From positions 124,001 through 188,000 of the forward strand of contig JAXDIG010000046.1 in NCBI GenBank assembly GCA_034664125.1: a stretch of DNA of 64,000 bases. Reading direction: 5' to 3'. Both the position numbers and the translations under genes were made by a program. This DNA comes from JACVRW01 sp034664125 (lineage in GTDB: Bacteria > Actinomycetota > Thermoleophilia > Solirubrobacterales > Thermoleophilaceae). Positions 1 to 8,331 of the stretch are shown here, piece by piece. The notes under the pieces are model-generated. The model was not told where the DNA came from, did not search any database, and saw nothing but the letters and a program-made list of their open reading frames with translations. Position 1 is the first letter of the stretch. Each line of letters opens with the position of its first letter.

Positions 1-3
1 TTA

Positions 4-537
4 GTGCCAACAGACTGGAGAGCGGCCGCCGCGCCGATCGACCGCGGCCCGGAGCCCGGCGGCGTCGGGGCGGTCTACCGCGTGTTCGGCGAGACGCTGC
101 GCGGGCTCAAGACGACGCTCGGGCGCGTGATAGAAGGCCCGCACACGATCCAGTATCCGGAGGAGAAGACGCCGGTCTACCCGCGCTTCCGGGGCCGGCA
201 CAAGATGCACCGCTTCGAGGACACCGGCCTCGAGAAGTGCGTCGGCTGCTCGCTGTGCGCCGCCGCGTGCCCCGCCAAGTGCATCCGCGTCGTGGCGGCC
301 GAGAACACGCCGGACAAGCAGGTGTCGGCCGGCGAGCGCTACGCGGCGGTCTACGAGATCAACATGACCCGCTGCATCTTCTGCGGCTACTGCGAGATCG
401 CCTGCCCCTTCGACGCGATCACCATGGGCAACGACTACGAGCTGTCCGACTACCACCGCTCGGACCTCATCTTCACCAAGGAGATGCTGATGGCCGATCC
501 CCCCGAGCACACGCCGCTGCGGCGCGAAGGGGAGTAG
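4..537 (+). CDS. nuoI: NADH-quinone oxidoreductase subunit I
   Basis: Peripheral-arm ferredoxin-like subunit of respiratory complex I that passes electrons through two [4Fe-4S] clusters towards quinone. Both cluster motifs are visible: Cys79, 82, 85, 89 and Cys124, 127, 130, 134, each set ending C-P. Length (177 aa) is normal for the family. The GTG at position 4 is the first possible start, but no in-frame stop precedes it before the window edge, so the true start may lie upstream. It heads the visible part of a co-directional nuoIJKLMN series, with 13 nt to nuoJ. Confidence 0.93.
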   Translation: MPTDWRAAAAPIDRGPEPGGVGAVYRVFGETLRGLKTTLGRVIEGPHTIQYPEEKTPVYPRFRGRHKMHRFEDTGLEKCVGCSLCAAACPAKCIRVVAAENTPDKQVSAGERYAAVYEINMTRCIFCGYCEIACPFDAITMGNDYELSDYHRSDLIFTKEMLMADPPEHTPLRREGE

Positions 538-550
538 CGGGACCCGGCCC

Positions 551-1150
551 ATGTGGTTCGAGCAGGTCCTCTTCTTCGTCGCCGGCATCGGCGCGCTGGC
601 GGGCGCACTCGGCGTGGTCGTGGTGCGCAACCCGTTCTACTCGGTGCTCGCGCTGGTCGTCCACCTGCTGGCGCTGGCCGTCCTGTTCCTGCTCCTGCAC
701 GCGGAGTTCATCGCCGCGGCGCAGGTGGTCGTATACGCGGGCGCCGTGATGGTGCTCTACATCTTCGTGGTCGCCTACATCGGCGGCGCGGACGAGCCGC
801 TGCGGCCGGACGGGGGCATGCTGCACTCCTTCGGCCCGCTGTTCGCGGGCGCGATCGGCGTGGAGCTGTGCATTGCGTTCATCGCGAGCGGTCTGGACGC
901 GCTGGACACGCGCGGGGCCGACCTCGGCGCCGGGTTCGGCTCGCCCGCTGAGATCGGCCAGCTGCTGCTGACGCGCTTCCTGGTGCCGTTCGAGGCCGCG
1001 TCGTACCTGTTGCTGGTGGCGGCGGTCGGCGCCGTCGTGCTGGCCCGGCGCCGGCGCGGGCTCGAGGACATCGGCGCGCTCGAGGAGGTCGGCGCCCCGC
1101 CGGACCGCCGGGAGCCGCCTTCGGAGACGACGCTCGAGGTGAGGGTCTAA
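551..1150 (+). CDS. nuoJ: NADH-quinone oxidoreductase subunit J
   Basis: Membrane subunit of complex I, next to the quinone site and part of the proton-pumping arm. The 199-residue product has about five hydrophobic segments, with the usual NuoJ pattern of a V-V-x-R-N-P-x-x-S loop early on and a hydrophilic, acidic C-terminal tail. It is placed between nuoI and nuoK as in standard nuo operons, with 5 nt to nuoK. Confidence 0.9.
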   Translation: MWFEQVLFFVAGIGALAGALGVVVVRNPFYSVLALVVHLLALAVLFLLLHAEFIAAAQVVVYAGAVMVLYIFVVAYIGGADEPLRPDGGMLHSFGPLFAGAIGVELCIAFIASGLDALDTRGADLGAGFGSPAEIGQLLLTRFLVPFEAASYLLLVAAVGAVVLARRRRGLEDIGALEEVGAPPDRREPPSETTLEVRV

Positions 1151-1155
1151 GTGCG

Positions 1156-1455
1156 ATGAACATCACCTGGTTCCTCGTCCTCTCCGCGTTCCTGTTCGTG
1201 ATCGGCGCCGCCGGGGTGTTGACGCGCCGCAACCCGTTGGTGGTGCTGCTCTGCCTCGAGCTGATGCTCAACGCCGGCAACCTCGCGCTGGTCGCCTTCT
1301 CGCGCATGCACGGCGGCCAGGCCGGTCAGGTGTTCGCCCTGATCGTGATGGTGATCGCGGCCTGTGAGGTCGTGATCGGGCTCGGGATCATCGTCGCGAT
1401 GTACCGCAACCGCCTGCCGATCGACATCGACGAGATGTCCGAGCTGCGCGGATGA
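1156..1455 (+). CDS. nuoK: NADH-quinone oxidoreductase subunit K
   Basis: Small (99 aa) membrane subunit of complex I, related to MrpC antiporter subunits. Three transmembrane helices are apparent. The helix-2 acidic residue, in a C-L-E-L-M-L-N-A-x-N-L motif, matches the conserved proton-path glutamate of the family. The stop overlaps the nuoL start by 4 bp (ATGA), indicating translational coupling. Confidence 0.93.
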   Translation: MNITWFLVLSAFLFVIGAAGVLTRRNPLVVLLCLELMLNAGNLALVAFSRMHGGQAGQVFALIVMVIAACEVVIGLGIIVAMYRNRLPIDIDEMSELRG

Positions 1456-3470
1456 GCGGCACGTCCTACGGCTGGCTCGTGCTCGCGTTCCCGCTCGCCG
1501 GGACGCTGGTGATCGCGTTCGGCTGGCTGCGTCCGGGCGGGCTGCCCGGGCGCTTGCCCGGTTGGATCGCGAGCGGGGCGATCCTGGGCGCCTTCCTGTC
1601 GTCGATCGGCGCGCTGATCGAGCTCCAGGACCAGCCCGAGGACGCGCGCTCGCTCGTCGACTCCGCCTGGACCTACGCCTCGACCGGCGACTTCAAGGTC
1701 GACCTGTCGATCCTGGTCGACCCGCTCTCGGTGTTCATGTGCCTCGTGGTCAGCGGCGTGTCGTTCCTGATCCACGTCTACTCGGTCGCGTACATGGACG
1801 GCGACCGCGGCTACCACCGCTACTTCGCCTACCTCAACTTCTTCGTCTTCTCGATGCTGCTGCTGGTGCTGGCGGCCAACTTCGTGGTGCTGATCGTGGG
1901 CTGGGCGTTCGTCGGCGCCGCCTCCTACCTGCTGATCTCGTTCTGGTACCGGCGCGAGACGGCCACCCGCGCCGGCATCAAGGCGTTCGTGATCAACGTG
2001 ATCGGCGACGTCGGCCTGGTGGTGGCGGCCTTCCTGCTGCTCGACAAGACCGGCGCGCTCGACTACGCCGGCGTGTTCGCGCAGGCGGACCAGGTGTTCA
2101 CCCACAACGACGGCACGCTGGTGGCGGCCTGCCTGCTGATCCTCGTCGGGGCGTTCGCCAAGTCCGCCCAGCTGCCGCTCCACACCTGGCTCCCGGACGC
2201 GATGGAGGGCCCGACTCCGGTGTCCGCCCTGATCCACGCGGCCACGATGGTCACGGCCGGCGTGTACCTGATCGCGCGCACCCACCCGCTCTTCGAGCTG
2301 GCCCCGGCCGCGGCGGACGTCGGCGCCATCGTCGGCACCGCCACGCTCGTGTTCGGGGCCACCGTGGCGCTGGCGGTCACGGACCTGAAGCGAACGATCG
2401 CGTACAGCACGATCAGCCAGATCGGCTACATGGTGCTGGGCGTCTCGGTGTTCGCCTACGGGGCCGGCCTCTTCCACCTGATGACGCACGCCTTCTTCAA
2501 GGCCCTGCTGTTCATGGGCGCCGGGTCGGTGATCAGCGCCATGGGCGGCATCCAGGACATGGACCGCATGGGCGGGTTGCGCAAGGCGATGCCGTTCACG
2601 TTCGCCGCGTTCACCGCCGGCGCGCTCGCGCTCGCGGCCTTCCCGTTCACGTCCGGCTTCTTCTCGAAGGACGAGATCCTGGCGTTCACGGTCGAGCGCG
2701 GCGGCTGGTACCTGGTGCTGGCGATCGCCGGCTACGCGGGAGCGCTCCTGACGGCCTTCTACGCCTTCCGCATGGTGTTCCGCGTCTTCTACGGCAACCC
2801 CGTCGCCGAGGCGCGCGAGCTCGAGCAGGGGCACCTCGCCCACCACGCGCCCGCCAACCCGGCGACCGGCGAGCCCGAGGACACCGACGTCGGCTTCCCG
2901 GCCGAGGAGCACCACATCGCCGAGCGCGAGCGGCCGATGCGCGCTGCGATGGGCCCGCTGGCGGTGCTCGCGCTGCTGGCCGGGCTGGTCCAGGTGCCGG
3001 GCGTGAGCGACGTGATCGAGAAGTTCCTCGAGCCGAGCTTCGCCGACTCCCACTTCCACGACACCGCGCCAAGCGACGGCTCCGAGTGGATCGGGCTGGT
3101 GGTGGGCGGCCTGATCTCGCTCGTCGGCATCGGCGCGGCGTACCACGCCTACGTGCGCAGGCGCGGGGTGACGCTCGAGCTGCGCGACCGCTTCCCGCGG
3201 GTGCACGCGTTCCTCGTGAACAAGTGGTACTTCGACGAGCTGTTCGAGGCCCTGTTCGTGCGGCCGGTCGCCACCGCGGGCGGGTTCGGCCGCGCGGTGA
3301 TCGAGACGCGCTTCGTCCAGGGCTTCATCGTCGGCGGGGCCACCGGCGTGGTGCGTGTCGGCAGCTCGTTCGCGCGGTCGATCCAGACCGGCTACCTGCG
3401 CGGCTATGCCCTGCTGCTGCTGCTCGGCGTGGCCCTGCTCGCCCTCTACTTCCTGCTGGCCAGCTCGTGA
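1452..3470 (+). CDS. nuoL: NADH-quinone oxidoreductase subunit L
   Basis: Largest antiporter-like, proton-translocating membrane subunit of complex I (672 aa). The family core is clear: a W-x-F-V-G-x-x-S-Y-L-L-I stretch, the H-T-W-L-P-D-A-M-E-G-P-T-P-V-S-A-L-I-H-A motif with its lysine and histidines, and a long amphipathic C-terminal segment. A His/Glu-rich hydrophilic insert lies near residues 455-490. ATGA overlap with nuoK and GTGA overlap with nuoM. Confidence 0.95.
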   Translation: MSGTSYGWLVLAFPLAGTLVIAFGWLRPGGLPGRLPGWIASGAILGAFLSSIGALIELQDQPEDARSLVDSAWTYASTGDFKVDLSILVDPLSVFMCLVVSGVSFLIHVYSVAYMDGDRGYHRYFAYLNFFVFSMLLLVLAANFVVLIVGWAFVGAASYLLISFWYRRETATRAGIKAFVINVIGDVGLVVAAFLLLDKTGALDYAGVFAQADQVFTHNDGTLVAACLLILVGAFAKSAQLPLHTWLPDAMEGPTPVSALIHAATMVTAGVYLIARTHPLFELAPAAADVGAIVGTATLVFGATVALAVTDLKRTIAYSTISQIGYMVLGVSVFAYGAGLFHLMTHAFFKALLFMGAGSVISAMGGIQDMDRMGGLRKAMPFTFAAFTAGALALAAFPFTSGFFSKDEILAFTVERGGWYLVLAIAGYAGALLTAFYAFRMVFRVFYGNPVAEARELEQGHLAHHAPANPATGEPEDTDVGFPAEEHHIAERERPMRAAMGPLAVLALLAGLVQVPGVSDVIEKFLEPSFADSHFHDTAPSDGSEWIGLVVGGLISLVGIGAAYHAYVRRRGVTLELRDRFPRVHAFLVNKWYFDELFEALFVRPVATAGGFGRAVIETRFVQGFIVGGATGVVRVGSSFARSIQTGYLRGYALLLLLGVALLALYFLLASS

Positions 3471-4954
3471 CCATCCACCTCTCGATAGTGCTGTTCCTGC
3501 CGCTGGCCACCGGCCTGCTCGGTGCGTTCCTGCCGCGCGAGATGGCGCGCTGGGCCGTGCTCGCCGGAAGCGTGGCGGTGCTGCTGTACGCGGTGGCGCT
3601 GCTCGCCGACTTCGACGCCGGCGGCGGCCTGCAGTACGTGACCGACGACGAGTGGATCCCCGAGCTCGGCATCCGCTACCAGCTCGGGATCGACGGCCTC
3701 AACCTGTTCATGGTGGCGCTCACCGCGATCGCGTGGGTGCCGTGCACGCTGGTGGCGGCGTTCCGCGAGCACGACCGGCCCAAGCAGTTCTTCTTCTGGC
3801 TGGCCCTGGGCGAGACGGCCGTGCTGGGCGCGTTCCTGGCACAGGACCTCGCTCTGTTCATCGTCTTCTTCGACCTGATGCTGGTGCCGTTCTACTTCAT
3901 GATCGGCGGCTGGGGCACCGGCGACCGCGTGCGCGCCACCACCAAGTTCGTGATCTACACGCTGGCCGGGTCGCTGCTGATGCTCGCCGCGGCGGTCGCG
4001 CTCGGGGTGCTGTCCACGCCGGACGGCGGGGAGATCTCCTTCTCGCTCGCCACGCTGCAGCAGCGCTCGGTGTCGGAGGGCACCCAGCAGTGGATGGTGC
4101 TGCTGTTCGCGCTCGCCTTCTTCGTGAAGGCGCCGCTGTTCCCGCTGCACGGCTGGGTGCCCGAGACTTACCGCTCGTCCCCGATCGTCACGATCGCGCT
4201 CCTGTCGGGCGTGCTGTCGAAGGTCGGCGTGTACGGCTTCCTGCGGATCGTGCTGCCGATCATGCCGGAGGGCGCGCAGCACTGGCAGGAGCTGTTCATC
4301 ATCCTCGCGGTCTTCTCGATCCTCTACGGGTCGATCCTCGCCTTCTCGCAGGACAACATGCGGCTGGTGCTCGCCTACTCGTCGATCGCGCAGCTGGGCT
4401 TCATCGTGCTGGGCATCTTCGCCCTCGAGGAGAAGGGTGCCCAGGGCGCGGTGCTCCAGATGCTCAACCACGGCATCGTCGTGGTGCCGCTGTTCCTGAT
4501 CGTCGGCGTGATCGCCGCGCGGGCGAAGGGCAGCGAGTCGCTCTCCGAGCTGGGCGGTATGGCGTTCCGGGCGCCCGTGCTGGCCACGCTGTTCTTGATC
4601 GTCACGTTCGCCACGCTCGCGATGCCTGGCTCGGCGAACTTCGTGGGCGAGCTGCTCGTGCTGTTCGGGACCTTCGAGGACAAGCTCGTCTACGGGCTGG
4701 TGGCGAGCGTGGGCGTGGTGCTTGCCGCTGTCTACATGATCCGGCTGTTCGGTCGCGCGATGCACAACCGCCCCGGTCCGGCGGTCGAGTCGCGTGAGAT
4801 CGATGGGCTGCACCTGGCGGCCGTTGTGCCGCTGGTCGCCGTGATCGTGGCCCTCGGTGTGTATCCGCACTTCGTGGTTCACCGGACCGAGAAGGCCACC
4901 ACCGCCTCGATCCAGGAGGCGCGCGGCGTCGGCCAGCAGGTGGTGGCTCGATGA
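3467..4954 (+). CDS. nuoM: NADH-quinone oxidoreductase subunit M
   Basis: Second antiporter-like, proton-pumping subunit of complex I, 495 residues when started at the GTG that overlaps the nuoL stop (GTGA). The reading frame is open far upstream inside nuoL, but that part has the composition of an out-of-frame shadow. The mature start is followed by hydrophobic helices and the typical F-F-x-K-A-P-L-F-P-L-H-G-W-V-P-E motif. ATGA overlap with nuoN. Confidence 0.93.
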   Translation: MTIHLSIVLFLPLATGLLGAFLPREMARWAVLAGSVAVLLYAVALLADFDAGGGLQYVTDDEWIPELGIRYQLGIDGLNLFMVALTAIAWVPCTLVAAFREHDRPKQFFFWLALGETAVLGAFLAQDLALFIVFFDLMLVPFYFMIGGWGTGDRVRATTKFVIYTLAGSLLMLAAAVALGVLSTPDGGEISFSLATLQQRSVSEGTQQWMVLLFALAFFVKAPLFPLHGWVPETYRSSPIVTIALLSGVLSKVGVYGFLRIVLPIMPEGAQHWQELFIILAVFSILYGSILAFSQDNMRLVLAYSSIAQLGFIVLGIFALEEKGAQGAVLQMLNHGIVVVPLFLIVGVIAARAKGSESLSELGGMAFRAPVLATLFLIVTFATLAMPGSANFVGELLVLFGTFEDKLVYGLVASVGVVLAAVYMIRLFGRAMHNRPGPAVESREIDGLHLAAVVPLVAVIVALGVYPHFVVHRTEKATTASIQEARGVGQQVVAR

Positions 4955-6492
4955 CGCTCCCGCTCGCCGACATCCAGGCCCCCGACATCGACTACAAGGC
5001 GCTCTCGCCGCTCATCGCCACGATCGGCGGCTCGATCGTGGTGCTGATGGTCGGCCTGCTGCGCGGGCGCCGCGTCCAGACCGTGCTGGTGCCGGCGCTC
5101 ACCGCGGTCTCGCTGCTCACGGCGATCGGCCTGGCGATCTGGACCTGGGAGCCCGGCGTGCGGCAGCCGATCATCGAGGGCTCGCTGACGATGGACACGC
5201 TCACGCTGGGCATCGCCGTGCTGGTGTACGTGGCGGGCCTGGTGGCCGTGGCGCTCTCGCTGCGAGCCGTGGCCGCCAGGGAGGCCGGCCACGGCGAGTA
5301 CCACTCGATGCTGCTCGGGTCGATCACCGGCATGGTCCTGCTGGCGGCGTCGTCGGACCTGATCACCCTGTTCGTCGGCCTGGAGCTGCTGTCGATCCCG
5401 CTGTACGTGCTGTGCGCGACGGAGCTGCACCGGCGCACCTCGCTCGAGGCGGGGCTCAAGTACCTGGTGATCGGTTCGGTCGGCTCGGCGACCCTGCTGT
5501 ACGGCCTCGCCCTGATCTACGGCGCCACAGGGGCGATGCAGTTCGACGCGATCGCCTCGGCGATCTCGTCCGACCAGGTCAGCCTCACCGACCCGCTGCT
5601 GCTCACCGGCATCGCGCTGCTCGCCACGGGCCTCGCCTTCAAGGCGTCGGTGGCGCCCTTCCACCAGTGGACGCCCGACGTCTACCAGGGGGCGCCAACA
5701 CCGATCACCACGTTCATGGCCGTGGCCACCAAGGCGGCGGCCTTCGGGATCTTCCTGAGGCTGTTCGACCACGCGCTCGGGCTGTCGCAGCTCCAGTGGG
5801 GCCCGGCGCTGGCCGCGCTGGCCACCGCGACGATCGTGATCGGCAACGTCGGCGCGCTCGCGCAACGGTCGCTCAAGCGGCTGCTGGCGTGGTCGAGCGT
5901 CGCCCAGGCGGGGTACCTGCTGGCGGGCGTGGTGGTGGGCTCAACGCTGGGCCTGCAGGCGACGGTCTTCTACCTGGCCGTGTACCTGGTGATGAACGTG
6001 GCGGCGTTCGCGGTCGTGATCGCGCGCGAGCGGGTTTCCGAGCGCGGCGACGACCTGTCGTCGCTGGAGAACCTCGGGCAGACACAGCCCTGGCTGGCGT
6101 GGCCGATGACGATCGCGATGCTGTCGCTGGCGGGCGTGCCGGCCACGGCTGGCTTCATCGGGAAGTTCTATTTGATCGACGCCGCCGTGGCGGGCGACTA
6201 CGCGTGGCTCGGCGTCGTGATCGTCGTGGGCGCCGTGGTGTCGTTCGCCTACTACCTGCGAGTGGTCGCCGTGATGTGGATGGGCGGGTACGAGGTGGAG
6301 CTGCCGACGGTCCCGCCACGGAAGGTCAAGCCGGTGTCGGGCTGGTCGCCCGAAGCGGATCTGCGAGCCCAGCCCGAGGTGGCCGCGATCGCGATCGCGT
6401 TCGCGGCTCTGACGATCCTGTTCGGCATCTGGCCCGACCCGCTGTTCGACGCCGCGCGGGACATCGGCACCGCACTGTCGGGCCTGCGCTAG
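4951..6492 (+). CDS. nuoN: NADH-quinone oxidoreductase subunit N
   Basis: Third antiporter-like membrane subunit of complex I (513 aa, about 14 helices). It carries the family motif F-K-x-S-V-A-P-F-H-Q-W-T-P-D-V-Y-Q-G-A-P-T. It is the last gene of the nuo series here, followed by a large inverted repeat that probably terminates transcription. The start ATG overlaps the nuoM stop. Confidence 0.94.
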   Translation: MTLPLADIQAPDIDYKALSPLIATIGGSIVVLMVGLLRGRRVQTVLVPALTAVSLLTAIGLAIWTWEPGVRQPIIEGSLTMDTLTLGIAVLVYVAGLVAVALSLRAVAAREAGHGEYHSMLLGSITGMVLLAASSDLITLFVGLELLSIPLYVLCATELHRRTSLEAGLKYLVIGSVGSATLLYGLALIYGATGAMQFDAIASAISSDQVSLTDPLLLTGIALLATGLAFKASVAPFHQWTPDVYQGAPTPITTFMAVATKAAAFGIFLRLFDHALGLSQLQWGPALAALATATIVIGNVGALAQRSLKRLLAWSSVAQAGYLLAGVVVGSTLGLQATVFYLAVYLVMNVAAFAVVIARERVSERGDDLSSLENLGQTQPWLAWPMTIAMLSLAGVPATAGFIGKFYLIDAAVAGDYAWLGVVIVVGAVVSFAYYLRVVAVMWMGGYEVELPTVPPRKVKPVSGWSPEADLRAQPEVAAIAIAFAALTILFGIWPDPLFDAARDIGTALSGLR

Positions 6493-6494
6493 GG

Positions 6495-6627
6495 GCCCGG
6501 CCGGGTCAACTGCGGCAATAAAGGGCGGCCCGAGCCGGAGGGGTGGGCCCCGAAACGGGGGCTATGTCTGACGTTCGGGGCCCACCCCCCGAAATCGGCC
6601 CCCCTTTATTGCTGCTGTTGGCCGGGC
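6495..6627. repeat. Large imperfect inverted repeat (repeat family A, two copies head to head)
   Basis: Two copies of a roughly 57-60 bp unit face each other (6495-6556 on the plus strand, 6572-6627 on the minus strand). Each holds a GCAATAAAGGG core followed by GGCC and then a GGGGTGGGCCCCGAA block. Together they could fold into one long hairpin between nuoN and the ligase gene. A third copy lies at 38314-38360. A bidirectional terminator or a dispersed REP-like element would both fit. The two arms plus loop fill most of the 192-bp intergenic space. Confidence 0.7.
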
Positions 6628-6684
6628 TCGCCACGGCCGCCCCGGGCGCGTTACGCTCCCCTGCGGCAACGAAGGGAGCAAGGG

Positions 6685-8202
6685 ATGAGCGAGAACCTGG
6701 CCCGGATCCTCACGGAGACGACGGCCAAGTATGGCGACCGCACGGCGTTCAAGCTGGATGACTTCGAGCTGAGCTACGGCGCGCTCGACGAGTCCAGCGC
6801 GCGCATCGCGTCGCTGCTGAAGGCGAAGGGCCTGGCGGCGGGCGACCGCGTTGGGCTGATGCTCCCCAACGTGCCGTACTTCCCGGCGATCTACTACGGC
6901 ATCCTGCGGGCCGGGGGCGTCGTCGTGCCGATGAACGTCCTGCTCAAGGGCCGCGAGGTCACCTACTACCTCCAGGACCCGAGTGCCAAGCTCGTGTTCG
7001 CCTGGAACGCCTTCGCCGAGGCGGCCGAGGAGGGCGCCGCGCAGGCGGGGGCCGAGCTCATCCTCGTGAAGCCGGGCGAGTTCGAGCAGCTCGTTCTCGC
7101 GCACGAGCCCGACCCCGAGATGGCCGACCGTTCCAGCGACGACACCGCGGTGATCCTCTACACGAGCGGCACGACCGGCACCCCCAAGGGCGCCGAGCTG
7201 ACCCACGACAACCTGCTGCGCAACTGCCGGACGGTGCTCGGCTTTGCCGACTTCGACGAAACCGAGGTGCTGCTCGGCGCTCTGCCGCTGTTCCACTCGT
7301 TCGGCCAGACCTGCACGATGAACTCCGCGGTGTGCAGCGGGGCCATGGTCACGATGCTGCCGCGCTTCGACCCCGAGAAGGCGCTCGAGATCCTCGAGCG
7401 CGACGGCGTGACCGTCTTCCAGGGCGTGCCGACGATGTACAACGGCATGCTGCACGCCGACGGCGCCGACTCGGCCGACGCCTCCACCCTGAGGCTGTGC
7501 ATGTCGGGCGGGGCGGCGATCCCGGTCGAGCTGATCCGCGGCTTCGAGGACAAGTTCGGGTGCGCGATCCTGGAGGGCTACGGCCTGTCGGAAACCTCGC
7601 CCGTGGCTTCCTTCAACCAGCCCGACAAGCCGCGCAAGGCCGGTTCGATCGGGACCCCCATCGACGGCGTCGAGATGGCCATCTGGGATGACGACGGCAA
7701 CGAGGTCCCGCAGGGCGAGGTCGGCGAGATCGTGATCCGCGGCCACAACGTGATGAAGGGTTACTGGGACCGCCCCGACGCGACCGAGCAGTCGATCACC
7801 GGCGACGGCTGGTTCAAGACCGGCGACATCGCCAAGGTGGACGAGGACGGCTACTTCTTCATCGTCGACCGCAAGAAGGACATGATCATCCGCGGCGGCT
7901 ACAACATCTACCCGCGCGAGATCGAGGAGGTGCTCTACGAGCACCCGGCCGTGCAGGAGGCGGCCGTGGTCGGCGTGCCCGACGAGGCGCTCGGCGAGGA
8001 GGTCGGCGCGGCCGTGGTGCTCCGCAAGGGCGAGTCGGTCGGCGCCGACGAGCTGAAGGCGTACATCAAGGAGCAGGTGGCCGCCTACAAGTACCCGCGC
8101 AAGATCTGGTTCGTGGACGAGCTGCCCAAGGGCCCCACGGGCAAGATCCTCAAGCGGGAGATCGAGGTGCCCGAGCAGGTGGAAGCGACGTCCCCCGGCT
8201 GA
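6685..8202 (+). CDS. Long-chain-fatty-acid-CoA ligase (ANL superfamily)
   Basis: Activates a carboxylic acid, probably a fatty acid, to its CoA thioester through an acyl-adenylate. The AMP-binding loop Y-T-S-G-T-T-G-T-P-K-G lies at residues 159-169. The E-G-Y-G-L-S-E-T motif sits near residue 297, the F-K-T-G-D-I hinge region follows, and the C-terminal catalytic lysine is in P-T-G-K-I-L-K. The 505-residue length is normal for a short acyl-CoA synthetase. A good AAGGGAG ribosome site precedes the ATG. Exact chain-length specificity cannot be read from the sequence. Confidence 0.88.
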   Translation: MSENLARILTETTAKYGDRTAFKLDDFELSYGALDESSARIASLLKAKGLAAGDRVGLMLPNVPYFPAIYYGILRAGGVVVPMNVLLKGREVTYYLQDPSAKLVFAWNAFAEAAEEGAAQAGAELILVKPGEFEQLVLAHEPDPEMADRSSDDTAVILYTSGTTGTPKGAELTHDNLLRNCRTVLGFADFDETEVLLGALPLFHSFGQTCTMNSAVCSGAMVTMLPRFDPEKALEILERDGVTVFQGVPTMYNGMLHADGADSADASTLRLCMSGGAAIPVELIRGFEDKFGCAILEGYGLSETSPVASFNQPDKPRKAGSIGTPIDGVEMAIWDDDGNEVPQGEVGEIVIRGHNVMKGYWDRPDATEQSITGDGWFKTGDIAKVDEDGYFFIVDRKKDMIIRGGYNIYPREIEEVLYEHPAVQEAAVVGVPDEALGEEVGAAVVLRKGESVGADELKAYIKEQVAAYKYPRKIWFVDELPKGPTGKILKREIEVPEQVEATSPG

Positions 8203-8216
8203 GGTAGCCGGCTGCA

Positions 8217-8238
8217 GTTCGACCCCCAGCGCGAGCTA
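8217..8238 (-). repeat. Short repeat related to 57803-57822
   Basis: Read on the minus strand, this 22-mer is TAGCTCGC, then GC, then TGGGGGTCGAAC. It matches 57803-57822 except for the 2-nt insertion, and weaker similarity continues a few bases to either side. It lies in the 129-bp gap before the first sulfatase-fold gene. Function unknown. Confidence 0.4.
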
Positions 8239-8316
8239 AACCGCTCAGTGCCCGTCGGGCGCCTCGCGGGGGACGCGTTCCTTCCGCTTGAGTACCCTCC
8301 GGCCCGCCCGGACCAC

Positions 8317-8322
8317 TAGGCT
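8317..8322 (+). promoter_or_regulatory. Putative -10 element, leaderless start
   Basis: TAGGCT (TANNNT) lies 9 nt before the GTG of the first sulfatase-fold gene, with no Shine-Dalgarno between. This supports a leaderless mRNA starting at or next to the GTG at 8332. Confidence 0.5.
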
Positions 8323-8331
8323 TCCGCGGCC

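Noticed and set aside
1562..3466. Upstream extension of the nuoM frame through nuoL
   Set aside because: The extension is arginine/glycine-rich out-of-frame sequence; the conserved nuoM starts at the GTG overlapping the nuoL stop.
8203..8331. A tRNA-like or structured-RNA stretch upstream of the first sulfatase-fold gene
   Set aside because: Parts resemble a tRNA 5' end and T-loop, but no acceptor stem or cloverleaf can be formed.
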